A DNA stretch of 64,000 bases, taken from Chara braunii. Taxonomy: Eukaryota > Streptophyta > Charophyceae > Charales > Characeae. Numbering within the stretch: position 1 is the stretch's first letter; the number at the start of each line of letters is the position of its first letter. The DNA lies in assembly GCA_003427395.1 (NCBI GenBank), contig BFEA01000077.1, positions 3,108,154-3,172,153 on the forward strand, given 5' to 3'. Below, one piece after another: positions 18,760 through 28,945 of the stretch. The notes under the pieces were generated by a model. The model saw only the letters and a program-made list of their open reading frames with translations, was not told where the DNA came from and did not search any database. The translations under genes and the position numbers were made by a program.

Positions 18760-19967
18760 GAACATCACTCTCTACCCTACATACCTTTATAGTAAAATCT
18801 ACCTATAGAATGTTAAGAATAAAAATTAATTTAAAGGACAAGGTATCAGCCAGGTGGATGAAACATCTCAACCTTAGTAGAGAAGACATAAGATCAATCA
18901 AATTGTTTAACTTAATGAAATCCAAACCGGCAAAGATAGCATCACTTCAATGGCAGATTAAACACCGATGCCTTTCCACTAATGACTGGCTGATAGATAG
19001 ATCTTCCTTGGAACAAAAAGGAATTGCATCCAGGTGGTGTAAATTTGCAAATCTGCATTCCCCAGTAGGATGATTCCTGAAACCATTGAGCATATCTTTA
19101 TGCAATGCCCTGAAGCTATATGGTTATGGAGTTGGTGGGACATAGTTTGGAATCAGCTAAGTTCGCAGACTCGATGACCATGGAGTTGGAAATCAATTCT
19201 TTTGGAATCATAGATTGTGGAGCCATATGATGACTTTACACAAAACCTCTTCACCATGGGAAGAAGAGCAGTCGTATGGGCCATTTGGTCGAGGAGATGC
19301 ACTTCTGAAATGGAGGGAGCTCGTATAGATGGACCTGAATTCACGGAAACTATTAAAATGTCTGTCCAAACAGAAATTACAGCTAAATGGGATCAAGTGA
19401 AAAAAAAAATACAACACTTATCTTCACGAGACGAAATACACAAACATATTAAAAAAATCAGTACATGCTGGCTTGGGGGAAACCAGGGGGGGGAAATGGG
19501 AAAAGTAAGATGGGAAGGGGCTGTAGGAGGGGACAATGAAGAAATAAGAAGAGACTACAGGATAATATTTTAGGACTGGACATTGGTAGACCCATCCATA
19601 CCCATGCGTCCAATGGCAAATTTTCCCGACCCCTTTCCCCCTCCATTATCGGCTATGGTCCCGAGATCTTGGTTTGGGTATGATGAAAAGTGAAAACCTC
19701 AAGCTATGTCCTTGGAGAAGGAAGACTCTCCATGTTCTCTTTAGAGAATCAGAACTAGGTGGCAGTGCTAGATCTGGCGTCCAGCAATGGATGAAGAGGT
19801 GCTGATTCTCATTGTACCATTTCCGATTGTTCATAATCTTATGTTATTATTGTAAAAAGGGACGCTGAACCCGCTTTCCAGCAGGTGCTGCTCCCCACAA
19901 ATAGATGGAGAGTCCCCGGGGGTGCTAGCGGTGTCTTCTCTTACCAGCACCCCTAGCATTCACTTGG

Positions 19968-20004
<37 letters not shown>

Positions 20005-20016
20005 ATCATTCTCTAC
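18760..20016 (+). mobile_element. LINE B, 5'-truncated, with 16-bp target-site duplication
   Basis: GAACATCACTCTCTAC (18760-18775) and GAACATCATTCTCTAC (20001-20016) flank the element with one mismatch. The insert starts mid-ORF2, encodes the RT-associated zinc domain, and has a 3' UTR with the shared tail motif (19859-19910). A short hairpin follows (GGGGTGCT ... AGCACCCC, about 19918-19957), then poly(A) to 20000. It is the clearest LINE 3' end in the window and defines the tail shared with other repeats. Confidence 0.9.
18776..19573 (+). pseudogene. LINE B ORF2 C-terminus (zinc domain)
   Basis: The coding part contains FIVKSTYRMLRIK, then ASLQWQIKHRCLSTNDWLID and EQKGIASRWCKF, matching LINE A. 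After a frameshift near 19060 it continues with ETIEHIFMQCPE and WLWSWWD, the zinc-domain signature. The last part (19217-19573) contains FTMGRRAVVWAIWSRRC and a Lys-rich tail, the typical LINE C-terminus. It ends in a 3' UTR from about 19574. It encodes no complete enzyme. Confidence 0.8.
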
Positions 20017-20699
20017 TAGGCAACCTGACCAGACAGCGGACGCGGGCACTGACGCTTAATGAGCTTCCCCATTCAGGCCCAGTTGAGGCACATAACAGCG
20101 TACGGGCCACGTTTATATGGGTACCTTGGGAGCTAGGCGCGAATTTCTCAACTAGTCCTGTAAGCAGTGAGGGAACCCATAGGCAGTGTCTAATGGTCGG
20201 CTAACCAAGGTCTAACCCATGAGCCCCCTGCCTCTCTAAGCACCAACCCAACACGACACGGTTCGTATGTGGCTACTGTTGGTTGTTGAATATGCTGGTT
20301 GTTGTTATGTGAGCTAGTGTGATATCATAGTCTGTATGGATGTATGTGGTTGCTATTCTGCTACTAATGAGCTTTGCTTATGTCTGTTCGCTAGGGAGAA
20401 TCGACCAGTGGTAATGGTGGAGACCTCGACCCTCGTCAACCACCGATAACCCACACCCCCAGAATGGGTCTACAACCATCGAGAGTAGGGCACACCTCTT
20501 GATTCGACATTGGTTTCCCTACAAGGCACCCCTGCCACCAAAGGACTGCCACGATACCACTCCGACCCGAAAGAGAGTAGCATCCATCCCACAACAACTT
20601 TTCCCGCAGGAAAGGCACTCGCCCCCACCCAAATCCATCCAGAGGTTCATCCTTAGCTGATATGATGAACGGTATATATAAACATGATGAATGAGCATA

Positions 20700-20768
20700 A
20701 TATGGAGTTGAACCCAGCACCTCCAAGTTACAATATCCGAGCTCTACCCTCTGAGCTATTGAGGTCAT
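20700..20768 (-). other. tRNA-like SINE head, module 1
   Basis: Minus strand: CAATAGCTCAGAGGGTAGAG, then about 25 bp, then GGTGCTGGGTTCAACTCC. A and B boxes are separated as in a tRNA. No paired acceptor stem or anticodon arm is seen, so this is a tRNA-derived promoter, not a functional tRNA. Confidence 0.75.
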
Positions 20769-20861
20769 CAGTCTGTAAAGGCGCTATGCCAGGCTCGGGA
20801 CAAGTACGTGGGGTGCAACCTGCACACAACCAATTGTGCTCGGGGAAAGTTGTGGGCCAAC

Positions 20862-20935
20862 AAAGTCGAACCCGCAACCTCCCCGTTGCAACGCCGGAGC
20901 TCTGCCCACTGAGCAACCACGCACTTGCTTACCAA
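20862..20935 (-). other. tRNA-like SINE head, module 2
   Basis: Minus strand: TGGTTGCTCAGTGGGCAGAG (A box region) and GGTTGCGGGTTCGACTTTG (B box region). It lies 94 bp upstream, in transcript sense, of module 1. Its B box is intact to GGTTCGACT. As in module 1, the tRNA cloverleaf is not complete. Confidence 0.75.
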
Positions 20936-20997
20936 CTGACCATCTCGAAAGTAAGACGCCAAGCATGCCATAGGCACTATCGTGAGGGCAATGGAAG

Positions 20998-21058
20998 TTG
21001 AACCCACAACCTCCTGAGTGCCGCTTAAACGCCTTACCAACTAGGCTACGGCCAGTGT
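20998..21058 (-). other. tRNA-like SINE head, module 3
   Basis: Minus strand: CCGTAGCCTAGTTGGTAAGG (A box region) and GGTTGTGGGTTCAACTTCC (B box region). It is the outermost of three consecutive same-strand modules spaced 123 and 167 bp head to head. Confidence 0.75.
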
Positions 21059-21335
21059 TCATCAGACTCCATGAGCTTTCGGACTCATGTTTTGTTACCT
21101 GACAGTCACATGTTCCCTGTGTTCGGGGTGTTGGCGAAGTTCGTTTATCTTGTATGTCTTGAGAACATGGGCTGGGGGAATTAATGTGAATGCGAGCCGG
21201 TGGATGATTAGCCCACGAGAGAAAGAGGAACCCGGGTGGCAAGGGTCGTTGCAGGTCTAGAGTCCCCGCCTACTGCCTGCGGCAAGAGGTTCGAGTGTGA
21301 GCATGCCTGCGGGGCCTTTCTCCGCCTCGAACTTC

Positions 21336-21691
21336 AAAATTTCCATTTAAATGTTTGCTACTACCTCCAAGATCAGGACCAAGGACCCGCTTCACCTAGC
21401 CTAGGCTTGCGGACATACACGGTGGGCTTGCGTCCTTCACCGGGTACCGTGCCGGAGCTGCTGCTACGGTGCCACAGGTCGTAGGCTGCTGCACCTTTCG
21501 CCGTCGGGACACGAAGGGAGCCCTGGGTGTTGTGGGGAAAGCACGACCATATTACGACAGACTGTGGGGTCACTGGGTGCAGGGGTTGAACACATGAAAC
21601 CCGCGCCACTCCAGCCTTTAAAATTCTCATTTGAATATTTGCTATTACCGCAAAGATCTGTGTCTGGACCTGCTTCACTTAGGCGCAGGCT
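21336..21691. repeat. Diverged 72-bp direct repeat, spacing about 285 bp
   Basis: AAAATTTCCATTTAAATGTT (21336) and AAAATTCTCATTTGAATATT (21621) open two segments that continue in parallel through TTTGCTACTACC/TTTGCTATTACC and CCGCTTCACCTAG/CTGCTTCACTTAG to about 21408 and 21691. This suggests two halves of a repeated unit or two related insertions. A possible tRNA-like box (AGAGGTTCGAGTG) precedes the first at 21287. Confidence 0.7.
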
Positions 21692-21699
21692 GCTGACGT

Positions 21700-22439
21700 T
21701 GGGGTAGGACCGCCGTCCTCCCACTCTCTGCAGCAACGAGGCGGCCTTGACAGCCAAGCATTGTTGGGCGCTGTAGCTCCATCCGGCTTCAAGGCTAACG
21801 GACTCGGCAGGTGAGTGGGATACACTCCTTAGCGGGATTCGACCTTCACAGCCACCGGTCCGCTGTCTGTGACAATCGCCGTCCATACGGGGTACGAGTT
21901 AGCGCAGGGGAAGGATGTGAAGGCAATAAAAGAAAGTAGAAAGAGAACGGCCTGAATCTGGACGACTTATCACGCAGGGTGCAGTCGGAGGTAGGCAGTA
22001 CCAGGCAGGGGTTAAGCTAGTAGCATCAGGACTGAGCGTCTTCGGTGGGCCAGTCACTGTGCCTCCCCTCCGGTCCCCTCCCCTTATGAACGGCAGCGGT
22101 CTCTGCGCAGCGCCACTCAAAGGGGGGGCCAGCGGCATATCCCTAGGAGGCGGGCTAAAGGGACTGATGGGCACTGCATTAGCAGTAGCGGGCGTCAGAC
22201 AGCGGAGCGGGCATCAGACAGCGGAGCGGATGGGCATGTCGAGCTGCATCAGATGCTGTCGGGCTGGCGTGACGAAGAGAGGCAAGGTGCGAAAACGGAA
22301 GAGGGAACGGGCCTCGGACGACCGTCCGTGCGAAGTGCGACTGGGAACGAAAGGGGGACTGGCAAAGAGGAAGAGGCAGTAACGAGAATAAGAAATGGGA
22401 GGAATGGACCCGGGCGCGAAATTGTGCCGAGTACATTCG
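21700..22439. other. GC-rich region with no identifiable gene
   Basis: Several open frames exist on both strands but overlap each other and show no recognisable domain. A short repeat GCGGGC(A/G)TCAGACAGCGGAGCG is doubled near 22188-22228. I assign nothing here. Confidence 0.4.
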
Positions 22440-22449
22440 AAAAAAGGGA

Positions 22450-22819
22450 GAATGAAGTTGCGGCAATGGCGGAGGTGAGAAACCGTAACTCGCTCGATTC
22501 CCATAGGATTCAGGCGGGGAAAAGTGTAGAGTGGGGGGTTTTAGGCTGGGCGAGCTTAGTGGTAACATCAGTTTCGATGTTAGATTAATCAAATTAAAGT
22601 TAGGAGAGAAATAAGGTCCGCAAAGCTATGGCGGAGAGGGAAGAAGGTAGGAGTGAAAAGTTCGAATCTCGCTCGATCCTCGATGGATTTGAGCGAGATA
22701 AAATGCTAAACTAGGGTATTTGGGTGGGGCGAGTAGGAGTGAAAAGTTTGAATCTCGCTCGATCCTCGATGAATTTGAGCGAGATAAAATGCTAAACAAG
22801 GGTATTTGGGTGGGGCGAA
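22450..22819. repeat. 86-bp tandem repeat, two close copies plus one diverged
   Basis: Copies start near 22647 and 22733 (GTAGGAGTGAAAAGTT) and are almost identical over 86 bp, each holding AATCTCGCTCGATCCTCGAT and GAGCGAGATAAAATGCTAAA. An older relative sits at about 22475-22556 (CGTAACTCGCTCGATTCCCA). The 86-bp period is not a multiple of three, so it is not coding. Each copy contains a small inverted repeat around CTCGCTC/GAGCGAG. Confidence 0.85.
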
Positions 22820-22868
22820 AGTGATGGCGGCGTTGGATTCTGAAGTTGGTTAGGGGGTTAGTCGGTAT

Positions 22869-23300
22869 GTGAGATTGGAGTGCGTGGAGATGGTGGAGCA
22901 GCGAAGGAAGAAAGATGGAGAAACGTTGAAGCGGAGGCGAGCGGACGCGACGGCGGGCCTTGCGGAAAGGGCAAGGACGAGGAGCGGCGGGAGCACTGTG
23001 ACGACAAGATTGACGCGAGGAGGCGGTGGGAGAGGGATCAGGGGGGGTGTCTGGACGTCGTTGGGCGGTGCATCTCACATCAAGGTCTTACCAGAGAGGA
23101 GGAATACGGCAGGTGGGAGAATAGGGGAGGTAAGTAGGGTTTCACGAGCTACAGGGAGAGGGCTACTAGGAAGAAGGGGGAGGATGACATTCGCAACGTG
23201 GACAGCCTGTCCTCTCTTCAGGCTACCTGCGAGGGGCAGCTGGCAGGCTCAACGGTTTAATCTCGCGACGTGGTTTGGTATGCTGCAACGACAATCCTAG
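22869..23300 (+). CDS. Unidentified coding-like repeat with TRSGGS peptide
   Basis: The open frame is Arg/Gly rich and has DATAGLAERARTRSGGS at about 22950-23000. A minus-strand segment at 29131-28907 encodes the related DAMAGVAERAGTRSGGS. The shared peptide in two otherwise different places points to a dispersed coding repeat. No start context, splice sites or known domain were identified. It could be the Gag-like or helical part of an unrecognised mobile element. Confidence 0.3.
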   Translation: MRLECVEMVEQRRKKDGETLKRRRADATAGLAERARTRSGGSTVTTRLTRGGGGRGIRGGVWTSLGGASHIKVLPERRNTAGGRIGEVSRVSRATGRGLLGRRGRMTFATWTACPLFRLPARGSWQAQRFNLATWFGMLQRQS

Positions 23301-24090
23301 TTGCGGTCCTATTATAATCATCGTTCGGTCTATTTGGTTGGTTGAATGGTTGTCAATCACAAACGGTCGAGTTGCTTGAGAAGCCGATGAAGCGAGGAGG
23401 TGAGGTTTGGAGAGAGGGGGGGTGTATTTAGGGTTGTCACGGGTAAGTTGTTTTTCCTTTTCGGTTTGGCTTTAATTGATTATGAATGGGGCAATTCTTA
23501 GATAGTGTTTGTCTGTCTCGATATCTATCTGATTGCTACCCACCTACAACTACTATTGCTGAATTTGTAGTTCTTATTTCTTCCTCTGGATATGAAATTC
23601 TTGTTTTGTATTGCTTGTCTGATTCTTGTTATTCATATGATAATTTTACCTGTTTAGCATATTCTTAATCCACGGTCTGAGCGTTTTTCTGATTAGCATT
23701 TTCGTAATCTATGGTCTGATGATGATGATAATCCGATATTTTTTTCTGGATAATTTTTTCTGATTACCATTTTCCTGATTTACGGTCTGAGCGATTTCCT
23801 GGACCCTAGGTTCCGAAAATTAGAGTCCAAAGTCCGGTTTGGACACAATTTTTTTTTTACTGTCTTTCCTAAGGATTTTCTGTTTTAATTGTCGGAAGTC
23901 TGTGAAGACATCAGTTCTTATTTTCAAAGCTTCGTTCTGAAGTGGATGCCAGAAATTCATGACATAAATTTCCTTGATTACTAATCGATTTCATCTTTTA
24001 ATTTCACTTTTCACAAACACGATACAGATAGATTCTTAACTATGTTCCTGATTTTCGATGAAAAGATCTACGGTTGTGGTGGTGCTTTTT
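23301..24090. other. AT-rich, intron-like region with a three-copy repeat
   Basis: T-rich sequence without open frames. GGTCTGAGCG or close variants occur three times (about 23673, 23715, 23784), each near TTTTCTGATTA(G/C)CATTTTC. Base composition resembles a plant intron or 5' flank. No promoter element was convincing. Confidence 0.5.
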
Positions 24091-24100
24091 CTATTGATGG

Positions 24101-24632
24101 TTGCCTAGGAGGAAACTAGAATGGGTGGGTGGAAAGATTGAAAGGGGACTTTCAACAGACGGGAGATGTCGTCGAAGTTTATTGCATGATTACGGGGACT
24201 ATCCCCACATCCGAGAACTACGACCATTTTCGCGCGACACTCTTCCGAACCTTCCCCACTTTGTATCCCGATTACCTCGCCTCCCTCCCCCACAGTGGCA
24301 ATCGCTTCCCCCGTTTCCACCGGATCGTTCGATATCAGGAGCTTCCGGAAACGGTGACGAGGATGAAAAGTTTCTTACCCCCGCTCCCGATTAACCCTCC
24401 CCCTCGCAATGCCCCCATGTATCGTTTCCCCTTCTCCCTCCTCGGTGGACATTGATGATCGGTGGATTGGTGTGCGTGACACGGCGATGGCACAAGTAAT
24501 CCCCTCCTTGGATTGACGAGAGCCCTCCTGAGGAATTTGTAGGACAGAGCCCGTATGCCACGTTGGATGACGTCCACACTCCTTCACACGGTGAGTGGCA
24601 ACCTAAAAAGCTCTACGTGCCGATCGATTAAG
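24101..24632 (+). CDS. Unidentified coding-like region, possibly host exon(s)
   Basis: Protein-like runs occur in all three plus frames in succession: a Pro-rich run ending at 24394, one ending SVDIDDRWIGVRDTAMAQVI near 24516, and one reading SPPWIDESPPEEFVGQSPYA to 24630. A GTGAGT at 24590 could be a donor. Frame changes suggest introns or decay. Composition differs from the transposons around it. No family recognised. Confidence 0.3.
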
Positions 24633-24656
24633 GAGATCGACACGTGTCATGGTTAA

Positions 24657-24710
24657 AGCAAGCAGGAGCTTGCTTAAGATGGGAACCCCCTGGGCGTCAC
24701 ATATGTGACG
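24657..24710. promoter_or_regulatory. Small palindromes, possible protein-binding sites
   Basis: AAGCAAGCAGGAGCTTGCTT (24657-24676) has 8-bp arms and a 4-base loop. CGTCACATATGTGACG (24695-24710) is a perfect 16-bp palindrome with a CATATG centre. A regulatory role is speculative. Confidence 0.35.
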
Positions 24711-26418
24711 AACCGACTTCTGTTCCGCGCGATTTTCTGTGTGGTAGCAACGAGGGGTCCTAAGCTGGGAAGGATGAGCCAATTACGAGAGATCGGGATT
24801 GAGGGAGAATTGCATCAGTATCCTCGCTTTTTTGACTTTTCTCTTTCGTTGCTTATTTTCGGATGATTGGATTCAGGGTCGGGCAAGTCCCGGATGATTG
24901 ATTGAGTGGTTGTCGCGCCGACCAGGCGCGATTAATAAGGGTTGACACCGCTTCTTTTCTGTGTTGTTGTTGGATTTCAGGCGCGGAGACCGCGCGAGAA
25001 TTTTTGCTTCGTTTTTTTTTAATTTTCCTTTCTGAATCTTGTCGAGCCCCAATGGCTCTCGGAATTTCGAACTTTCTTTTCGGAAATTGTGCTTTTCGTT
25101 TTTCTGCATTAATAGGAATTTAGGAATTTTGAAATTAGGATTTTCTTTTGCCACGCGGCGCTTTTTGCTTACGCGCTTCCTTGTGCGGCTGCAACGAAAC
25201 TCTGATTAGTCGGCGCCCTTAATCGTGTGTGTAACTGTAATTTTGGGCGGGCGCCATTATAACTGTATCTTTCTTCTTGAACTTCGTCTTTCCCGCTCTC
25301 GCTTTCTCTTGCTGTGTCTAACCAGCCCGTGGACTTCATGCTCGAATCGATGCGTGGAGAGTGGCTACGACCCCCACGCCGCGATCTGGCCATGCAGAAC
25401 GCAGGCGCTCCCTAATCTCCTTTCTAAGTCCTTGCAATTCCGTGTTCCTCGCGCATGCATGCACGCTATAAATTTTGGTTGCGCGATTAGATAGCTCTCT
25501 TAACCAGCTATTGGACGCTCGGGGTAGCACGATCAGTGAGGGTCGGCTCACGAGCGAAGGAAGAGGTGAGTTGAAGTGGGAGTCGGGCGACCCGACGAGC
25601 TGGTGCTAAACGCGAGGGGTTGACGCGGGTCCACAACCGACTGTGGGCGCGAGCGAACCTGACGGGTGAGGGAGGACTAAGCGGGGTGACGACTTCGTGG
25701 GTTGGTGCGTGACGACGGACTGTCCGCATCGGAGAGAGAGAGAGAGAGAGAGGAAGAGGGAGTTGAGGTTGATGAACGTGGATTTACAGTTTTCTTTGTC
25801 TTTTCTCATTTTTTGCTTTTGTATATTTTGATCTCGGCTAAGGGCGAGCCGCCCGTTTCTCTTTTTGTCTTCGGAATCCTTGTCTTGGTTTCAAACCACA
25901 CTCATTTTGCGATTGATCTCGATTTCGTTTGTTACGTGTTTTGTCGAATGAATGGATGAATGAATGTCATGTCTATTGCATGTCTTTCCGCCTGATCCTT
26001 GCCTTTGCTTGTCGTTTTGATACACTCATGAGCATAGTAGGAATTTTTGTGTAGTTGTCAATATTGCTTCCATCGCTATTCATCCCCTTTTGAGCTACTG
26101 TTGTTGCTGCACCTTGCATGCTCGGGAACGATTGCGTACGGAATCACGGAGTGATTAGATGATCGGGTAGATGTTTGTCCAGAAACAAGCGAATACCTCG
26201 CGGGGATGAGTGTAAGCGCGATCTGATCTGCACAGCCTACACGTATCCACGTGCACCGATTCGCGACCATTGACGAACTTGATACCTTCGACATCGGGTA
26301 GGCGGGAGTTTTCCTTCCCCCACGCACCTAAACGGATAGGAACTTCCGATATCACATCGAAAATTCCCCCTGCCGATTAAGCGCGTGCGGAAGGATTCCA
26401 TCACACTGCAATGATAAG
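24711..26418. other. Less repetitive region, no identified gene
   Basis: Mixed AT-rich and GC-rich sequence with short open frames on both strands and none recognisable. It holds a GA microsatellite at 25,732-25,752. The lack of poly(A) tracts and SINE heads over about 2 kb sets it apart and may indicate single-copy host DNA. Confidence 0.4.
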
Positions 26419-26751
26419 ATGCCGAGCTCTTGGGATTCAGAGTACTTCGACCCTTGGGTGAGAGAATGTATTAGGCAGAGATACCCGGAATTCCCTTGCT
26501 TAATCGAGAATCGATTGTGCCCCGGGGAGTTTCACTGCGCCACAACCAGCGATCCGAGGTGCCCCGATTATCCAACTACGGATAACTCGCACTACTTCAT
26601 ATCCCTCGGTTTCATCGATATCACTACCCGTTTCCCTCCCTTCCGTCTCCTCCTCCCGTATCACCAACTCACTGTAGTTCCGTGGAATTCCATCGCCCCG
26701 CACTGGCCCCGCACGCCCTCCGGAAATTGTCGGCGACGCGGCAACGAATGA
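26419..26751 (+). CDS. Hypothetical 110-codon open frame
   Basis: The frame begins at an ATG and contains SEYFDPWVRECIRQRYPEFP and LCPGEFHCATTSDPRCPDYP, with five Cys residues. It ends with an Arg-rich tail. The composition is protein-like, but I recognise no domain. The opposite strand is also open for 104 codons (26814-26500), so this could be chance in GC-rich DNA. Confidence 0.25.
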   Translation: MPSSWDSEYFDPWVRECIRQRYPEFPCLIENRLCPGEFHCATTSDPRCPDYPTTDNSHYFISLGFIDITTRFPPFRLLLPYHQLTVVPWNSIAPHWPRTPSGNCRRRGNE

Positions 26752-27165
26752 GCCCCTGAAACCAGGAGGCCTAACCCAAACGCGCGACGACAGACGCCAC
26801 GTGGCTGGCCCCAAAGGCCCGACTCATCAGAATCCTAGCCATCCCGGGCGGGCCTCTCCCTGAACCGCCACCACCAAAACAGACGGATCGGGCGACCTTG
26901 AATGCACCGCGCATGCCATCTGCCTTATGTTGCACGACATAGAACGCCACAGACCGGAAGTAACTCGCCCTTAGCCCTATTGCATCTATGCCCCTGAAAC
27001 TCTGCCACAGGAGATCTCAGTTCTGACCTGGGACTCCACCCCCACTTTCCCAAAAATCCTTGGCACACCCCTTTTCGCACTTTAAGGCCCACATCCCACT
27101 CCGATCAGGAAGTCGCGCCGGGCGTGAGGTTGGGCGTCACTGTGCCTTGAAAGTACTTGTGGTTT

Positions 27166-28165
27166 TAACCTTTTTTTTTTTTTTAACACAAGGCTTCAAT
27201 CTATTCATGGGGAGCAGCACATGCTGGGAACCGGGCCCAGCGTTCCATATGAAAATTTAACAGAGAGTTTGGAAATATGGCTAAGAAACAAAAACATATG
27301 CACAATTCAGAAAACGACTCAGACACCCCCAATCAATCCCCTGTACCCCACTCCGGCAAGACTTACTGCAATAGAGCCACCATCTCCGCTGCTGTTGTAC
27401 CATATTCCCATCCTACCAGCTAGCCCCCTTACTAGTAGGACACGTGATATCCCACCTTCTCCTTCTCCCACTCACCTCGATCTCTTGAGAAAACGTCTGA
27501 GCAATACGGAAAGGATGGGAATAGACCGCACAGGTCCTACAAATGTCCCAAAACCCTCGAAATCCCTAACAAACCCTTCCAAAGCTCTCCAACACTGCTT
27601 TACTCCCTGTCGAGCTCTACCAGGCCTCAGGCTTCCACATCATGCTGGGTTACGGGGCAACACAACGCACCCCAGCTCCGACCAGCGTCGTCCCAGCAGG
27701 AACCCTTGGTTGTCCCGTGGAATGCCCACCCCAAAGCATCCCCAAATCTCTCTACCAGGCCTCACGCTCCTGCATCAGCAGGTTACAGGGCAACACCCCA
27801 GCACTGCCAGCGTCGTTCTGGCATCGAACAGCTGCAGGTAACTGAGTATAACAGCATCGACGCCACCTAAGACAAAGTTGCTAGGAATCCCCAGAGTCCT
27901 AAAACATTCTTAAGACTACCCGGCTTCGGCTGAAAAAGATAAATGTGTACAAGAGCACTAAAAAATTCCTCTAGCCCCCAAAGCTCGGATCAAAGGAGCA
28001 TTCAGAAGGAAGGAACCTCCTACTTTACAACCTCTCGGCAACCCAACCCTACCTGCCTCACCCCTATATCCCGATGCCCAATCTCTACCCGGCCTCATGC
28101 CCCCAACTACTAGGTTACAGGGTGGCACGACCCACCCCAGAAACCCCCCCACCTTCTGGGCCACA
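27166..28165 (-). mobile_element. Retroposon family R3 (copy 1) with shared LINE-type tail
   Basis: On the minus strand the unit ends with the tail motif (27245-27197: CGCTGGGCCCGGTTCCCAGC and TGCTGCTCCCC) and poly(A) (T run 27170-27184). The body contains a repeated segment with CTCTACCAGGCCTCA at 27,616 and 27,750 (period 134) and a looser copy near 28,072. A homologous copy with the same tail and body lies at 51,430-52,030. No tRNA-like head or ORF was found, so it may be a LINE 3'-end derivative or a separate SINE family. Confidence 0.65.
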
Positions 28166-28348
28166 GGACAAAGCGACCTGCCGCGGCTGTGGCTAGCATC
28201 GGCTAGGCACCAGGTTTAACCCACCAGTTCACACAAGCCTAAGTTGACGACGCTACCTTCCAAGGCTCACAAGCCTCGAAGTGTACCTTCTCAAAGTGGC
28301 CTGCTGCGTTTGGTACTGGCCCACAACAGAACCGAAATCCTCTTACTG

Positions 28349-28945
28349 CTTGCACCCTTAAACCACCAGTACCTTTCCCATATACGGACCATGCGGGCCG
28401 TGCGCGCCAAGGAATCCGGATGCATCTGGTCGGCGTGAGGACGTTTGCGGCCACCGTGTCAACCGGAGCACCATGTTTTTTTTTGGCTGGGAAAGGTACT
28501 GACACTAGTTAGGTTTATGTGCACTGGTGGTTCAAACCACCAGTTTGTACCCCTGGTACTTAGTTCCAGCGTGCATGTTAAACCACCAGTACCTTTCCCT
28601 GCTTGAAAAACAAATGCCCGCCGGTTAACACGGGAGGCGAGCAGGCTCGGGACTACCGACCCAAAATGGCTGGTGGCGCCAGCCAAAACGAGGCCAGCGC
28701 AGGTTGTTTTTTTTTTGGCACGCAGTGCAATCTTAGGCTCGACATCGATAGCTGAGAAAGGAACTTGTGGTTTAACATCACTGTCCAGGCCTATTGGAGC
28801 GAAAGGCTGGTGCCCCACCAGTTCGTGACCCTTAGGTTTGTGTGAACTGGTGGTTCAAACCACCAATTCGTAACCCAGGTACTCAGTTCCAACATGCTTG
28901 TTAACATCACCGTTCAGGCCTATTGGAGCGAAAGGCTGGTGGTGC
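28349..28945. repeat. Cluster of GGTACTGGTGGTTTAA motifs and direct repeats
   Basis: TTAAACCACCAGTACCTTTC occurs at 28,359-28,378 and 28,579-28,598. The palindrome ACTGGTGGTTCAAACCACCA occurs at about 28,523-28,542 and 28,844-28,863. A 40-bp segment ending TTGGAGCGAAAGGCTGGTG is duplicated at 28,773 and 28,902, and a 70-bp segment at 28,512 and 28,833. The motif also occurs elsewhere in the window in both orientations. It could be the terminal inverted repeat of a small DNA element. Confidence 0.65.

Larger units (their letters stand above)
18651..20768 (-). mobile_element. SINE-like unit (copy c) interrupted by LINE B
   Basis: On the minus strand a tRNA-like head (20768-20700: A box TAGCTCAGAGGG, B box GGGTTCAACTCC) is followed by a body that reaches 20017, then LINE B (18776-20000), then the rest of the body to a T run at 18653-18670 (its poly(A) tail). 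Removing LINE B and one target-site copy leaves about 875 bp. The continuity of the two body halves is inferred from the LINE's target-site duplication, not from a second intact copy. Confidence 0.5.

Noticed and set aside
22626-23078. Minus-strand frame with repeated peptide
   Set aside because: The apparent peptide repeat comes from an 86-bp DNA repeat whose length is not a multiple of three; the two copies are read in different frames.
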